Source: Oscillospiraceae bacterium
GTDB taxonomy: Bacteria; Bacillota; Clostridia; Oscillospirales; Oscillospiraceae
DNA: 64,000 nucleotides
NCBI GenBank assembly: GCA_022801715.1
Contig: JAAWSV010000008.1
Location: 1 to 64,000 of the forward strand
Direction of reading: 5' to 3'
Shown: one piece after another, positions 55,838-64,000 of the stretch
How the letters are laid out: the number at the start of each line of letters is the position of its first letter
How positions within the stretch are numbered: position 1 is the stretch's first letter
Translations under genes and position numbers: made by a program
Notes under the pieces: generated by a model
Databases searched by the model: none
Told to the model about the DNA's origin: nothing
Seen by the model: the letters and a program-made list of their open reading frames with translations, nothing else

Positions 55838-55930
55838 AGCGGAACAGGACCGGGGCGGAGCACTCGCTTCGCCCCGGATTTTTATGGGAACCACTAAATC
55901 AGTGCTTCCCAGTGAGAGGAGGAACGCTCC

Positions 55931-56617
55931 ATGCAGACGGCCCTGCAAAAGGCGCTGGCGCTGATCCTCAGCGGTGACCGGGAGCTGGGGAATATTTTGC
56001 TGGTGACGGCAAAGACCAGTCTCACCAGCTCCCTGATCGCCCTGCTGATCGGGGTGCCCCTGGGCATCTTTCTGGGGGCCAGCCGTTTCCGGGGGCGGCA
56101 GGTGCTGGTGATCCTCAACCGGACGCTGATGGGGATGCCGCCGGTGGTCTGCGGGCTGCTGCTGTACCTGCTGTTCTCCGGGGTGGGGCCCTTTGGAGGG
56201 TGGAAGCTGCTGTTCACAGTGCCCATCATGGTGCTGGCCCAGGTGCTGCTGATTACCCCTATTGTGGTGGGGAATTTGGAGACCTATGTCTCCGGTATCG
56301 CCCAGCCGGTGCGGGAGACCGCCAAGGGGCTGAATTTGGGGGCGGGGCGGACCTTTCTCCTGCTGGGGAATGAGTGCGTCTATCCCATCCTCTCCACCTA
56401 CCTGCTGGCCTTCGCCCGGGCCATTGCCGAGGTGGGGGCGGTGTCCATGGTGGGTGGGGCCATCGCCTGGAAGACCAACGTGATGACCACCGCCATTATG
56501 CAGTACACCAACCGGGGGAACTTCTCCTTAGGGATTGCGCTGGGGATGATTCTGATGGTGCTGTCCTTGGTGGTCAACATTTTGGTGTCACTGCTGCAAA
56601 GGGGGTTGGGGCGGTGA
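55931..56617 (+). CDS. tupB: Tungstate ABC transporter permease
   Basis: ETAKGLNLGAGRTFLLLGNECVYPILSTYLLAFARAIAEVGAVSMVGGAI EAA-loop region; adjacent to tupA. Confidence 0.92.
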   Translation: MQTALQKALALILSGDRELGNILLVTAKTSLTSSLIALLIGVPLGIFLGASRFRGRQVLVILNRTLMGMPPVVCGLLLYLLFSGVGPFGGWKLLFTVPIMVLAQVLLITPIVVGNLETYVSGIAQPVRETAKGLNLGAGRTFLLLGNECVYPILSTYLLAFARAIAEVGAVSMVGGAIAWKTNVMTTAIMQYTNRGNFSLGIALGMILMVLSLVVNILVSLLQRGLGR

Positions 56618-57288
56618 GGCTGCGCGGGTGTACCAAGTCTTTTGAGGGCGGCACAGTGCTCCGGTTCCCGGAGCTGACGCTGGAGCCGGGACAGATCTAC
56701 GCCGCCGTGGGGGCCAATGGCAGCGGGAAGTCCACCTTTGCCCGTTTGGCCGCCGGTGTGCTGCCGGCGGATCAGGGGGTGCGTGTGCTGGAGGGGGTGG
56801 ACGTGGGGTATATGCCCCAGAAGAGCTACGCTTTCCGGATGAGCACCCGGGCCAATGTGCTGCTCAGCGGCGGTGACGCGGCTCGGGCGGAGGAGCTGAT
56901 GAGAGCCTTGGGGCTGTCGGAGCTGTCGGGGAGACGGGCCAGCCGGCTCTCGGGAGGGGAGACCGCTAAGATGGCATTGGCGCGGGTACTGATGCGGTCC
57001 CACGACCTGCTGATTTTGGACGAGCCTACTGCCTCCATGGATATGGAGTCCGCCATGCTCACCGAGGAGCTGGTGGAGGCCTGCCGCCGGGAGACCGGGT
57101 GCGCGGTGCTGCTGATTACCCACGATCTCCAGCAGGCGCGGAGGATGGCGGATCGGGCGCTGTTCTTCTGCCGGGGGGAGCTGTGGGAGAGCGGCGAGGC
57201 GTCTAAGGTCCTCTATGAGCCGGAGCGGGCGGAGACTCGTCGGTTCTTGGACTTCTATGGGGGGAATGCGCTCGCGTGTTTCGACTGA
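56614..57288 (+). CDS. tupC: Tungstate ABC transporter ATP-binding protein
   Basis: GTG start at 56614; GANGSGKST, LSGGETAKMALARVLM, LLILDEPTASMD. Confidence 0.92.
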   Translation: MRLRGCTKSFEGGTVLRFPELTLEPGQIYAAVGANGSGKSTFARLAAGVLPADQGVRVLEGVDVGYMPQKSYAFRMSTRANVLLSGGDAARAEELMRALGLSELSGRRASRLSGGETAKMALARVLMRSHDLLILDEPTASMDMESAMLTEELVEACRRETGCAVLLITHDLQQARRMADRALFFCRGELWESGEASKVLYEPERAETRRFLDFYGGNALACFD

Positions 57289-57831
57289 AGACCGCTTCGC
57301 TGGGTCTTCAGTCGAGGGAGTTTCGCTGCGCTCTGCGTCTCGGACCTATACCTGACCGCTTGCGGTCGGGTATAGGTCCTGCGACGCTCGCTTCGCGCAG
57401 AGTATTTTTCCCGAAAACGCGGTTTCCGGGAAAAATGATTTCAATTTGTTTCGCCGCCTGTGGGCGGCGAAACTCCTGTGGAAGGCTTTTGTGATACAAA
57501 AAGAGGAGACAAGGGATTTTCCTTGTCTCCTCAAGCTGTCAAAAAAGCCAGCAAAGTTCGACGGCGGTAAGGAGGATAGTGTGAAAGGAACCCAAGAGGG
57601 GTTCCTTTCGCGTGCAATCAGCCCGCCGCAGCGACAGCTTTCGGCCCGTGGCCGAAAGCTGGTAGTCCCGGTAACATCGTTACCGGGACTACCCAAGAGG
57701 GGTTCCTTTCGCGTGCAATCAGCCCGCCGTAGCGACAAATTTCGGCCCCCGGCCGAAATTTGCCTCAGCTTGTCAAAAAACCGCAAGGTTTTTTGACAAG
57801 CTGAGACAAGGGGTTTTCCTTGTCTCCTCTT
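57281..57831. repeat. Hairpin-dense intergenic element with terminal inverted repeats and internal 47-bp direct repeats
   Basis: At least eight near-perfect hairpins; direct repeats 57590-57636 and 57691-57737 (46/47); related inverted ends at 57501-57546 and about 57785-57831. Confidence 0.9.
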
Positions 57832-57845
57832 GCTATATGCGGGAT

Positions 57846-58745
57846 TTAGAAGATCTCTGTTTCTGAAACGCACTGGGTTTTCAGCTTCCCCACCAGAAAG
57901 TCCAGCGCGTCCACCACGTGGGGGCGGATGTCGCCGCCGATAAGGACGTACATGATGTCCTCCCCCGGCAGGAGCTCACCCTCGTTCAGCCAGACCCGGA
58001 CGTGGTAGATACCGGGGAGGCGGCGGGCCTCCTCGGCGGCGGTCTCCGCCTTTTCGCTGTCGAAGGAGAAGCGCATGGCCCGAACGGCCCTGCCGGTCTG
58101 CGCGCCCTCCCGGACCTCCGCACGGGGTGTGGTCCGGACCACGCCGTTGTGGGTCAGGTACATGCCGATCTTCTCCGCCTCCGGACCGGCCTTGGCCTCC
58201 CGGAGCCACTGGTCCATGGAGGGGGGCGCCTTTTTGTGGACGTGGCCGTGGGGGACGGCGCAGTCCGCCGAACCGGCGGAGAGGAGCATGTCGATGCCGT
58301 GGCGGATGGACCCCAGCACCGCCGACAGGTTCTCCCGGGCGGCCTTCTCACTGCCGGGGAGGTTCACGATCAGCGTCCGGCCCCGGATGCCCGCCGCGCT
58401 GCGGGAGAGGCAGCCCCGGGGGGTGATCTTCATGCTCTCCGCGCGCATGGCCTCCGGGATACCCCGGGTCTCCCGCTCCACCACCGCCAAGGTGGCCTCC
58501 GGCGTCACGTCCCGGGGGGAGAAGCCGGTACCGCCGGTGGTGAGGATCAGGTTCACCCGCTTCTCGTCCGCACAGCGGATCAGAGCCTCCTGAATCTGCT
58601 GCTGTTCGTCGGGGAGGATGGCGGTGTCCGTCACCTCCCAGCCGTCGTCTTGGAGCATCCGGACGAGGGCGGGGCCGCTGGTGTCGGTCCGCTCCCCTCG
58701 GGCCCCCTTGTCGCTGATGGTCAGTACCGCCGCTGTGTAGCTCAT
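57846..58745 (-). CDS. MogA/MoaB molybdopterin adenylyltransferase fused to MoaE-like domain
   Basis: AAVLTISDKGARGERTDTSGPALV..LILTTGGTGFSPRDVTPEA; C-term GVVRTTPRAEVREG..YHVRVWLNEGELLPGEDIMYVLIGGDIRPHVVDALDFLVGKLKTQ. Confidence 0.85.
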   Translation of the reverse strand: MSYTAAVLTISDKGARGERTDTSGPALVRMLQDDGWEVTDTAILPDEQQQIQEALIRCADEKRVNLILTTGGTGFSPRDVTPEATLAVVERETRGIPEAMRAESMKITPRGCLSRSAAGIRGRTLIVNLPGSEKAARENLSAVLGSIRHGIDMLLSAGSADCAVPHGHVHKKAPPSMDQWLREAKAGPEAEKIGMYLTHNGVVRTTPRAEVREGAQTGRAVRAMRFSFDSEKAETAAEEARRLPGIYHVRVWLNEGELLPGEDIMYVLIGGDIRPHVVDALDFLVGKLKTQCVSETEIF

Positions 58746-59227
58746 GGTTCGTCCTCCCTTTGAAAGTCCCCGTGGACCCCGCCTGTCTTTTCAAGCAGGC
58801 GCAGATCCGTAATCACCATGTCCCGCTGTACCGCCTTGCACATGTCGTACACCGTCAGCGCCGCGGTGGCTGCCGCCGTCAGCGCCTCCATCTCCACCCC
58901 GGTGCGGCCCTGACAGCGGACCTCCGAGCGGATATCCACACAGCAGCGCGCCTCATCCAGGGTCAGTGTCAGGTCGATGCCGTCCACCGCCACCGGGTGG
59001 CACATGGGGATCAGTTCGGCGGTGCGCTTGGCTCCCATGATGCCGGCGATCTGGGCGGTGGTGAGCACATCTCCCTTTTTCATCCCGCCGCTGCGGATCA
59101 GCTGGAAGGTGTCCCGGTTCAGGAGCACCCGGACCCCTGCGACGGCAGTGCGGCGGGTGGGAGCTTTTTCGCCCACGTCCACCATTCGCGCCCGGCCTTG
59201 GTCGTTGAAGTGTGTAAAGTCCGCCAA
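58742..59227 (-). CDS. moaC: Cyclic pyranopterin monophosphate synthase MoaC
   Basis: ARMVDVGEKAPTRRTAVA..; KKGDVLTTAQIAGIMGAKRTAELIPMCHPV; EVRCQGRTGVEMEALTAAA. Confidence 0.95.
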   Translation of the reverse strand: MADFTHFNDQGRARMVDVGEKAPTRRTAVAGVRVLLNRDTFQLIRSGGMKKGDVLTTAQIAGIMGAKRTAELIPMCHPVAVDGIDLTLTLDEARCCVDIRSEVRCQGRTGVEMEALTAAATAALTVYDMCKAVQRDMVITDLRLLEKTGGVHGDFQREDEP

Positions 59228-59266
59228 AAAGGTCCCTCCTCTGCCCGAAAATGGGGTAAAAACGCT

Positions 59267-59416
59267 TGAATCAAAGTATAATAGCTGCTTGGTAACTATT
59301 ATACCATGGAAGCGAAGCTGAAATGGTATAATGAGCCATTTTTTCGATTGCCCCGCAAGGGGCGAGAAAAAGGCTCAAATCAAAGTATAATAGCTGCTTG
59401 GCAGCTATTATACCAT
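59267..59416. repeat. Dispersed structured intergenic repeat, copy B, with duplicated terminal hairpin
   Basis: 59299-59416 nearly identical to 2431-2548; extra tataatagctgcttggtaactattatacc at 59275-59306. Confidence 0.9.
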
Positions 59417-59519
59417 AAAGGGACGGCAAGCGGAATAGGCTTTGGCAAAAAATCTGTCTGGGGAAAGGCACAAAGAGAGCACTGGCAGACATCGCGGCGT
59501 CTGTCAGTGCTCTCTTTGT

Positions 59520-62500
59520 TTAGATGCTTTGAGCGGCGGCTTTCTTCTCTGTCTTGGAGCGGCTGCTCTTCTTTTTCCGCCGGATGACCATTACCGCGGC
59601 GGCGATCAGGGCTATGGCGGCCAAGAGGGTCAGCAGGAGGGGCCAAGGAGCTGTGGGTTTAGGCTGAAGGCAGAAGGTGCCGGAGGTGCCCTCCATGGTA
59701 AGAAGGAGGTACCGCCCGTTCTCTTGGGCCTCCACCGCCTGCCAGGTCCCGTCTCGGTACTGCCAGAGAACGGCAGTTTTTCCGGTGGGATTCAGCAGGC
59801 GCAGGGGGACGGCGGCATTGGTGGGCAGGTCCGTGCCGGTGAGAGACACGTCCCAGACAAAGCAGCTTTCGCCGCCGTCAGGCGGGAGCTGGGCGCTTTC
59901 TGTAACGTGGAGGACAGCCTCCTCGGTAAACTGGCCCTCCGCCAAGGCCAGGGACAGCTTCCCGGAGCACTCCACGCTGGCGGTCACGGTGATCCAAGGG
60001 GTGTATATCGCCTCCACAGTGAGGTCGGAGCGGACATCGGAGACGTCAATCTCCGGCCATGCGCCATAGAAGCCGGGAACCTCCGGCACGGGGGGCAGGG
60101 GCGTTAGGGTGTTCTTTCCGTAGGAGAGGGGAACACAGAGCACGGTCTCCCCTTGGGCCAAGCATGTCAGAGAGAAGGAGAGAAGGCCCGAGGGGACCTC
60201 CGGCAGGGTTTTTAGTGTCTCAAAGGAGATGGGTTCCGCCCGTCCGGTGTAGCTGACACCATCTAAACCGGCTAACCCCGTGTCCACGAAGAAGTTGTCC
60301 CGGAGGACGCCGTCCTCCTCCACGCCGCCGGCAATGGCCCCTAAGCACTCGTCGCCTGAGCCAATGGTGACGATGGTGTAGCAGCTTTGCATCCGGGTGG
60401 CCCAGCCGGCGATGCCGCCGATGTAGTCCTTCCCGCTGAGGGTACACTTGGCATAACAGTTCCGTATGGAGGCCTCTGCGCAGCCGGTGATGCCGCCGGT
60501 GTAGTTCCCGCCGGTGCTCTCCACCGGACCGTAGCTCTGGCAGCCGATGGCGGTGCCCAAGTCCATCCGGCCGGCAATGCCGCCGGCGCAGTCCTTCTTG
60601 GCGGTGACGGCGGCATAGTTCAGGCAGTCTTGGAGCACAGCCTTGGTCTCGTAGGTGCTGCCGAAGGAGAAGCGGCTGGCGAGGTCGTCCTCCGGGTCCA
60701 CCTCCAGTTCAATGGCCACAGCTCCCGCGATGCCGCCCACGTTTCTGTCGCCCTCCACACTGCCGCTGCTGCGGCAGCCGATGACCTTGCCCGCCCGGGT
60801 GGCGGCGATGTCCTCCTCGGAGGTGTCCTCGATTACCGCGTCTAAGCCCTGCTCCGCATCCTCCGCCAAATCGTCCATGGCGGTGAGAAGCACGTCAAAG
60901 ACCACGTTGCACTGGCGGTTTACCGCCCGCAGGTCGGCAGTGAGGGTGTGGTTCCCATCTTGGATGACGCTGTTCAGGCCCTCCATCTCGTCAAAGAGGG
61001 CGCCCATGGCGGTGTAGAGGCTGTCGCTGGCGGCTCTAAAGTCCTCCCCCAAGGGGGTGAACTGCACCGGTCCGTCTCCAATGAGGCGGTCCACTGCGCC
61101 GCCGGCGGCGTCAAAGGCGCTGTGGATCAGCCGGCCTATGGCGGCGGAGGTGGAGGCGGCACTTTGCAGGCTCTCCAACGCGTCCTTCAGCTTGCCGGAG
61201 AAGCTGTCGGTGCGGCTCAGAGCCTTCTGGATGGCGGCGAGGGCGGTCTCCAAGCTCTCGCCCGCCTGTGTGAGCTTTTCAAGGAGCTCATCCAACTTGC
61301 CGTCCTGAATGTCCGGCAGGGTGATGTCCGGCGGGACGGGGATGTCCTCCACCGTGCCGGCAATGTCATCAAGAGCCTGTTCCACATCCCCCAGGGCGGG
61401 GAGAAGCTGGTCCTTCTGCGGAAGGTCCTCCGCCTGACGGAGGGCGTCCCGCATGTCCCCGGCAGCGTCGGCGGTGTCGGAGAAGGCGCCGCTCAGGTCC
61501 TCCAAGGCGCTCTCGATCTCTCCGGCGGCCTGCCCGGCGGCGCCGGTGTCGTAGGAGACGGTGCTCAAAACCAGCGCTTCTGCGGCGGTATTGAGGGCGT
61601 CGGCGGACCGGGTAAGGCGGTTCCCCGCCCGCTGGAGGCCGCCTAAAGCGTCCCTGAGCTCCCGAAGAATGTCCGCGCCGATGTCTGAGGCGTCCTCCAA
61701 ATCGTCCATGGCGTCCCTGAGCTGATGGGAGAGGCGTTCCAGGCGGCGCCCCGCCTCTGAGAGATCGTCCAAGGCGGGGGAGAGGCGGTTCAGGGCGTCG
61801 GTGATGTCGGAGAGGAGGGTGTTGGCGAAGTCCACCGTGTTGTCGGTGAAGTCGGTGAGGTGGTTGAGCATGTCATTGCTGCTGTCCCTGGCGTCGCCGG
61901 CGTAGTCACCCATGAGGGAGAGACGGTCGGAGATATCGTCCCCGGTGCGGGCGGCGTTGTCCAAGGAGCGGTTAATAAGGCCCTCCAATGTGTTCAGCTC
62001 CCGGCGCAGGCTTTCGATGGTGTCCCGGCCCGGGTCGATAAGTACACATGGCTCCGCCTGCCCTGCAATGCCGCCCACGTCCTTGCGGCCCAAGACCGGA
62101 CCAAGGTTGGTGCAGCTGGAGACATAGCCGCTGCTGCGGCCCACCACGCCGCCGGTGTTGTAGCCCACGTGGGGATACCCCACTGCGCCGTGGTTGGTGC
62201 TGTTGAAAATCTCGCCGCTGGAATACCCGGCGATGCCGCCGGTGTCGGAATAGCTGCTGAGAAGGTGGTAGGTTTCGTCGTCCGCGGCGGCCTGCTCCTC
62301 GATGATGGTACCGGCGTCGGCGGCGCGGAGGTCCACGGAGGTGCTGCCCTCGGTGAGGTTGACGCCGGCGTAGTTGGCGCAGAAGCAGATCAGACCTAAG
62401 TTGCGGCCCACAATGCCGCCGGTGGCGTTTTTGCCGCTGAGGCCGCCGGAGGTCATCTCGCAGCGGTAAATCTCCCCGCTCTCGCTGTTGCGGCCGGCGA

Positions 62501-62990
62501 TGCCGCCCACGGCGTTCTCTCCCCGGACGGTTCCCCGGAAGGTGCAGTTCTCGATTCGTCCGGCATTGTCCCCCACGATGCCGCCCACCGTGGAGCGGGT
62601 GCCGGCGGGGGAGACGGTCCCCTCCACGTTCAGGTCAGAGATAACACCGGTGGGCTGGAGGTAGCGGAAAAGGCCCATGCTGGAGCCGGCGGCGGTGATA
62701 CGCAGGCCGGAGATGGTGTGATTTCCGCCAAGGAAGAGGCCGCCGAAGGTGGGGATGGGGGTGAACTCGATGCCCTCCAGGTTGAGATCGCGCTCCAAAA
62801 TCACGGTTTTGTCACAGGACCAGGTGTCTAAGGCGCAGCTTTTGGATAGGGTCCGCAGATCGTCAATGGAGCGGATGTAAATCGTCGTCTGTGCCTCCTC
62901 CGCGGCCATCGCTGCCGGTGTCAGAAGGGAGAGGAGCAGCGTCAGGGCAAGGAGGAGGGGGAGGGGACGGATGGGGCGCTGTTTACGCAT
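59520..62990 (-). CDS. Large exported GLUG-motif/coiled-coil surface protein with C-terminal TM anchor
   Basis: Signal peptide MRKQRPIRPLPLLLALTLLLSLLTPAAMAAEE; GLUG-like VGGIVGDNAGRIENC, VGGIAGRNSESGEIYRC; long coiled coil; C-term LLLTLLAAIALIAAAVMVIRRKKK. Confidence 0.8.
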   Translation of the reverse strand: MRKQRPIRPLPLLLALTLLLSLLTPAAMAAEEAQTTIYIRSIDDLRTLSKSCALDTWSCDKTVILERDLNLEGIEFTPIPTFGGLFLGGNHTISGLRITAAGSSMGLFRYLQPTGVISDLNVEGTVSPAGTRSTVGGIVGDNAGRIENCTFRGTVRGENAVGGIAGRNSESGEIYRCEMTSGGLSGKNATGGIVGRNLGLICFCANYAGVNLTEGSTSVDLRAADAGTIIEEQAAADDETYHLLSSYSDTGGIAGYSSGEIFNSTNHGAVGYPHVGYNTGGVVGRSSGYVSSCTNLGPVLGRKDVGGIAGQAEPCVLIDPGRDTIESLRRELNTLEGLINRSLDNAARTGDDISDRLSLMGDYAGDARDSSNDMLNHLTDFTDNTVDFANTLLSDITDALNRLSPALDDLSEAGRRLERLSHQLRDAMDDLEDASDIGADILRELRDALGGLQRAGNRLTRSADALNTAAEALVLSTVSYDTGAAGQAAGEIESALEDLSGAFSDTADAAGDMRDALRQAEDLPQKDQLLPALGDVEQALDDIAGTVEDIPVPPDITLPDIQDGKLDELLEKLTQAGESLETALAAIQKALSRTDSFSGKLKDALESLQSAASTSAAIGRLIHSAFDAAGGAVDRLIGDGPVQFTPLGEDFRAASDSLYTAMGALFDEMEGLNSVIQDGNHTLTADLRAVNRQCNVVFDVLLTAMDDLAEDAEQGLDAVIEDTSEEDIAATRAGKVIGCRSSGSVEGDRNVGGIAGAVAIELEVDPEDDLASRFSFGSTYETKAVLQDCLNYAAVTAKKDCAGGIAGRMDLGTAIGCQSYGPVESTGGNYTGGITGCAEASIRNCYAKCTLSGKDYIGGIAGWATRMQSCYTIVTIGSGDECLGAIAGGVEEDGVLRDNFFVDTGLAGLDGVSYTGRAEPISFETLKTLPEVPSGLLSFSLTCLAQGETVLCVPLSYGKNTLTPLPPVPEVPGFYGAWPEIDVSDVRSDLTVEAIYTPWITVTASVECSGKLSLALAEGQFTEEAVLHVTESAQLPPDGGESCFVWDVSLTGTDLPTNAAVPLRLLNPTGKTAVLWQYRDGTWQAVEAQENGRYLLLTMEGTSGTFCLQPKPTAPWPLLLTLLAAIALIAAAVMVIRRKKKSSRSKTEKKAAAQSI

Positions 62991-64000
62991 GGCTCTGGGC
63001 CTCCTCTCTGGGGCTGTCGCCCTCGATCCGGGGCGGGGGATCGGCGCTTTGTTCCTTTTGGATGGCGCCGGCCGCCACCGCGGCGTTGATGGTGCCATGG
63101 AGTACGCCGGTGAAGTCGGCGTCCACCATGCCGGAGACATAACCCCGGATGTGGCCGTCCACAAACAGCTTGCCGGTCTGGCTCTGGAGGGGGAGGCAGG
63201 CCTTCAGGGTGAAGGAGGTCTTCTCAATGATGATATCCCCTAAGAGCAGGATCTGGGGCAGGATGCCCATGACTAAGAAGATGGAGATCAAAGTGCCCCG
63301 GCCCAAGCATACGCCGATGGAGGAGATGGCCGGGTTGGAGGAGAGAAAGCCGATCAGGATGCCGGCGGAGGCCAAGATGGTGCCGGAGGTGATGATGGTG
63401 GGGAAGGCCTCGTTGAGGGACTCGATCACCGCGTCCTTTAGGGGCATCTCCCGCTTGAGCTCCACATACCGGTTGGCGATGACAATGGCGTAGTCGATGT
63501 TGGCGCCCATCTGGATGGAGCTGACCACCAGGTAGCTGAGGAAAAAGAGGGGGCTGTGCTGTAAGGTGGGGAAGGAGAAGTTGATCCAGACGCTGCCTTG
63601 GATCACCAGGATCAGCAGCACGGGGAGGCCGGAGGATTTAAAGGTGAAGATCAGCACCAGAATGACGAACACGATGGTGAGGATACCGATCAGCAGGTTG
63701 TCGTTACCGAAGGAGGTGGAGAGGTCGAAGTTGCTGGTGGAGTTGCCCACTAAATAGGCGCCCTCCGGGTAGTATTTGCCCACGATGGAGTGGAGGGTGT
63801 CCAAGAAAGCGAAGGTCTCCTCGCTCTCCTCGGGGAGGTTCAGCTGGAGGACCAGGCGGCTGTAGTTTTCACCCTTTAATTGGAGTTGGGCGTCAGTGAG
63901 CTGGGTGTGCAGGTCCTCAATGGTCTCGGTCATATCGGCGTCCAAGGTGAGGTAGCCCTCCTGCATCTGGTCGTAGACGAAGAGGAACATGTCGATCAGG
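62983..64000 (-). CDS. MMPL/RND-superfamily transporter, probably partial at right edge
   Basis: LIFTFKSSGLPVLLILVIQGSVWINFSF..; SSIQMGANIDYAIVIANRYVELKREMPLKDAVIESLNEAFPTIITSGTILASAGILIGFLSSNPAISSIGVCLGRGTLIS. Confidence 0.88.
   Translation of the reverse strand, partial: LIDMFLFVYDQMQEGYLTLDADMTETIEDLHTQLTDAQLQLKGENYSRLVLQLNLPEESEETFAFLDTLHSIVGKYYPEGAYLVGNSTSNFDLSTSFGNDNLLIGILTIVFVILVLIFTFKSSGLPVLLILVIQGSVWINFSFPTLQHSPLFFLSYLVVSSIQMGANIDYAIVIANRYVELKREMPLKDAVIESLNEAFPTIITSGTILASAGILIGFLSSNPAISSIGVCLGRGTLISIFLVMGILPQILLLGDIIIEKTSFTLKACLPLQSQTGKLFVDGHIRGYVSGMVDADFTGVLHGTINAAVAAGAIQKEQSADPPPRIEGDSPREEAQSHA

Noticed and set aside
57590-57737. CRISPR array
   Set aside because: Only two 47-bp direct repeats, with hairpins in the spacer and no cas genes; better explained as an intergenic repeat element.

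Overview
64 kb of a high-GC, gene-dense Bacillota chromosome. It carries a spoIIA/sigF sporulation operon, clostridial-type repair radical-SAM genes and a T-box leader, so an Oscillospiraceae-like gut Clostridia is likely (inference). Housekeeping blocks include radical SAM TIGR03960/DUF2344, plsY, lysC-hom-ACT, spoIIAA-AB-sigF, coaX plus an ECF S component, a two-component system, ddl-murF-ABC-F-prfA-ywlC-coaE and an M18 peptidase. The main accessory content is a ~20 kb tungsten/molybdenum-pterin island (about 39.4-59.2 kb): moaA, two FAD enzymes, a MoeA-PBP fusion, moeA, a ThiF-like protein, a LysR regulator, ferredoxin + aldehyde:ferredoxin oxidoreductase + MoaD + NuoE/NuoF/NuoG-like subunits, tupABC, a MoaB-MoaE-like fusion and moaC. 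The most striking observations are: (1) a TupA-like lipoprotein whose segment order looks circularly permuted; (2) an apparent NAD(H)-coupled tungsten AOR complex in a self-contained cofactor island; (3) a ~550 bp hairpin-dense MITE-like intergenic element; (4) a two-copy structured dispersed repeat; (5) a T-box leader in front of a lipoprotein/hydrolase pair; (6) a translationally coupled 28-aa membrane microprotein between response regulator and kinase; (7) a CoaX homologue lacking the canonical Asp; (8) several orphan immunity-like genes; (9) a LexA-like box upstream of a repair radical SAM gene. All family assignments are by reading the sequence; no database search was run.
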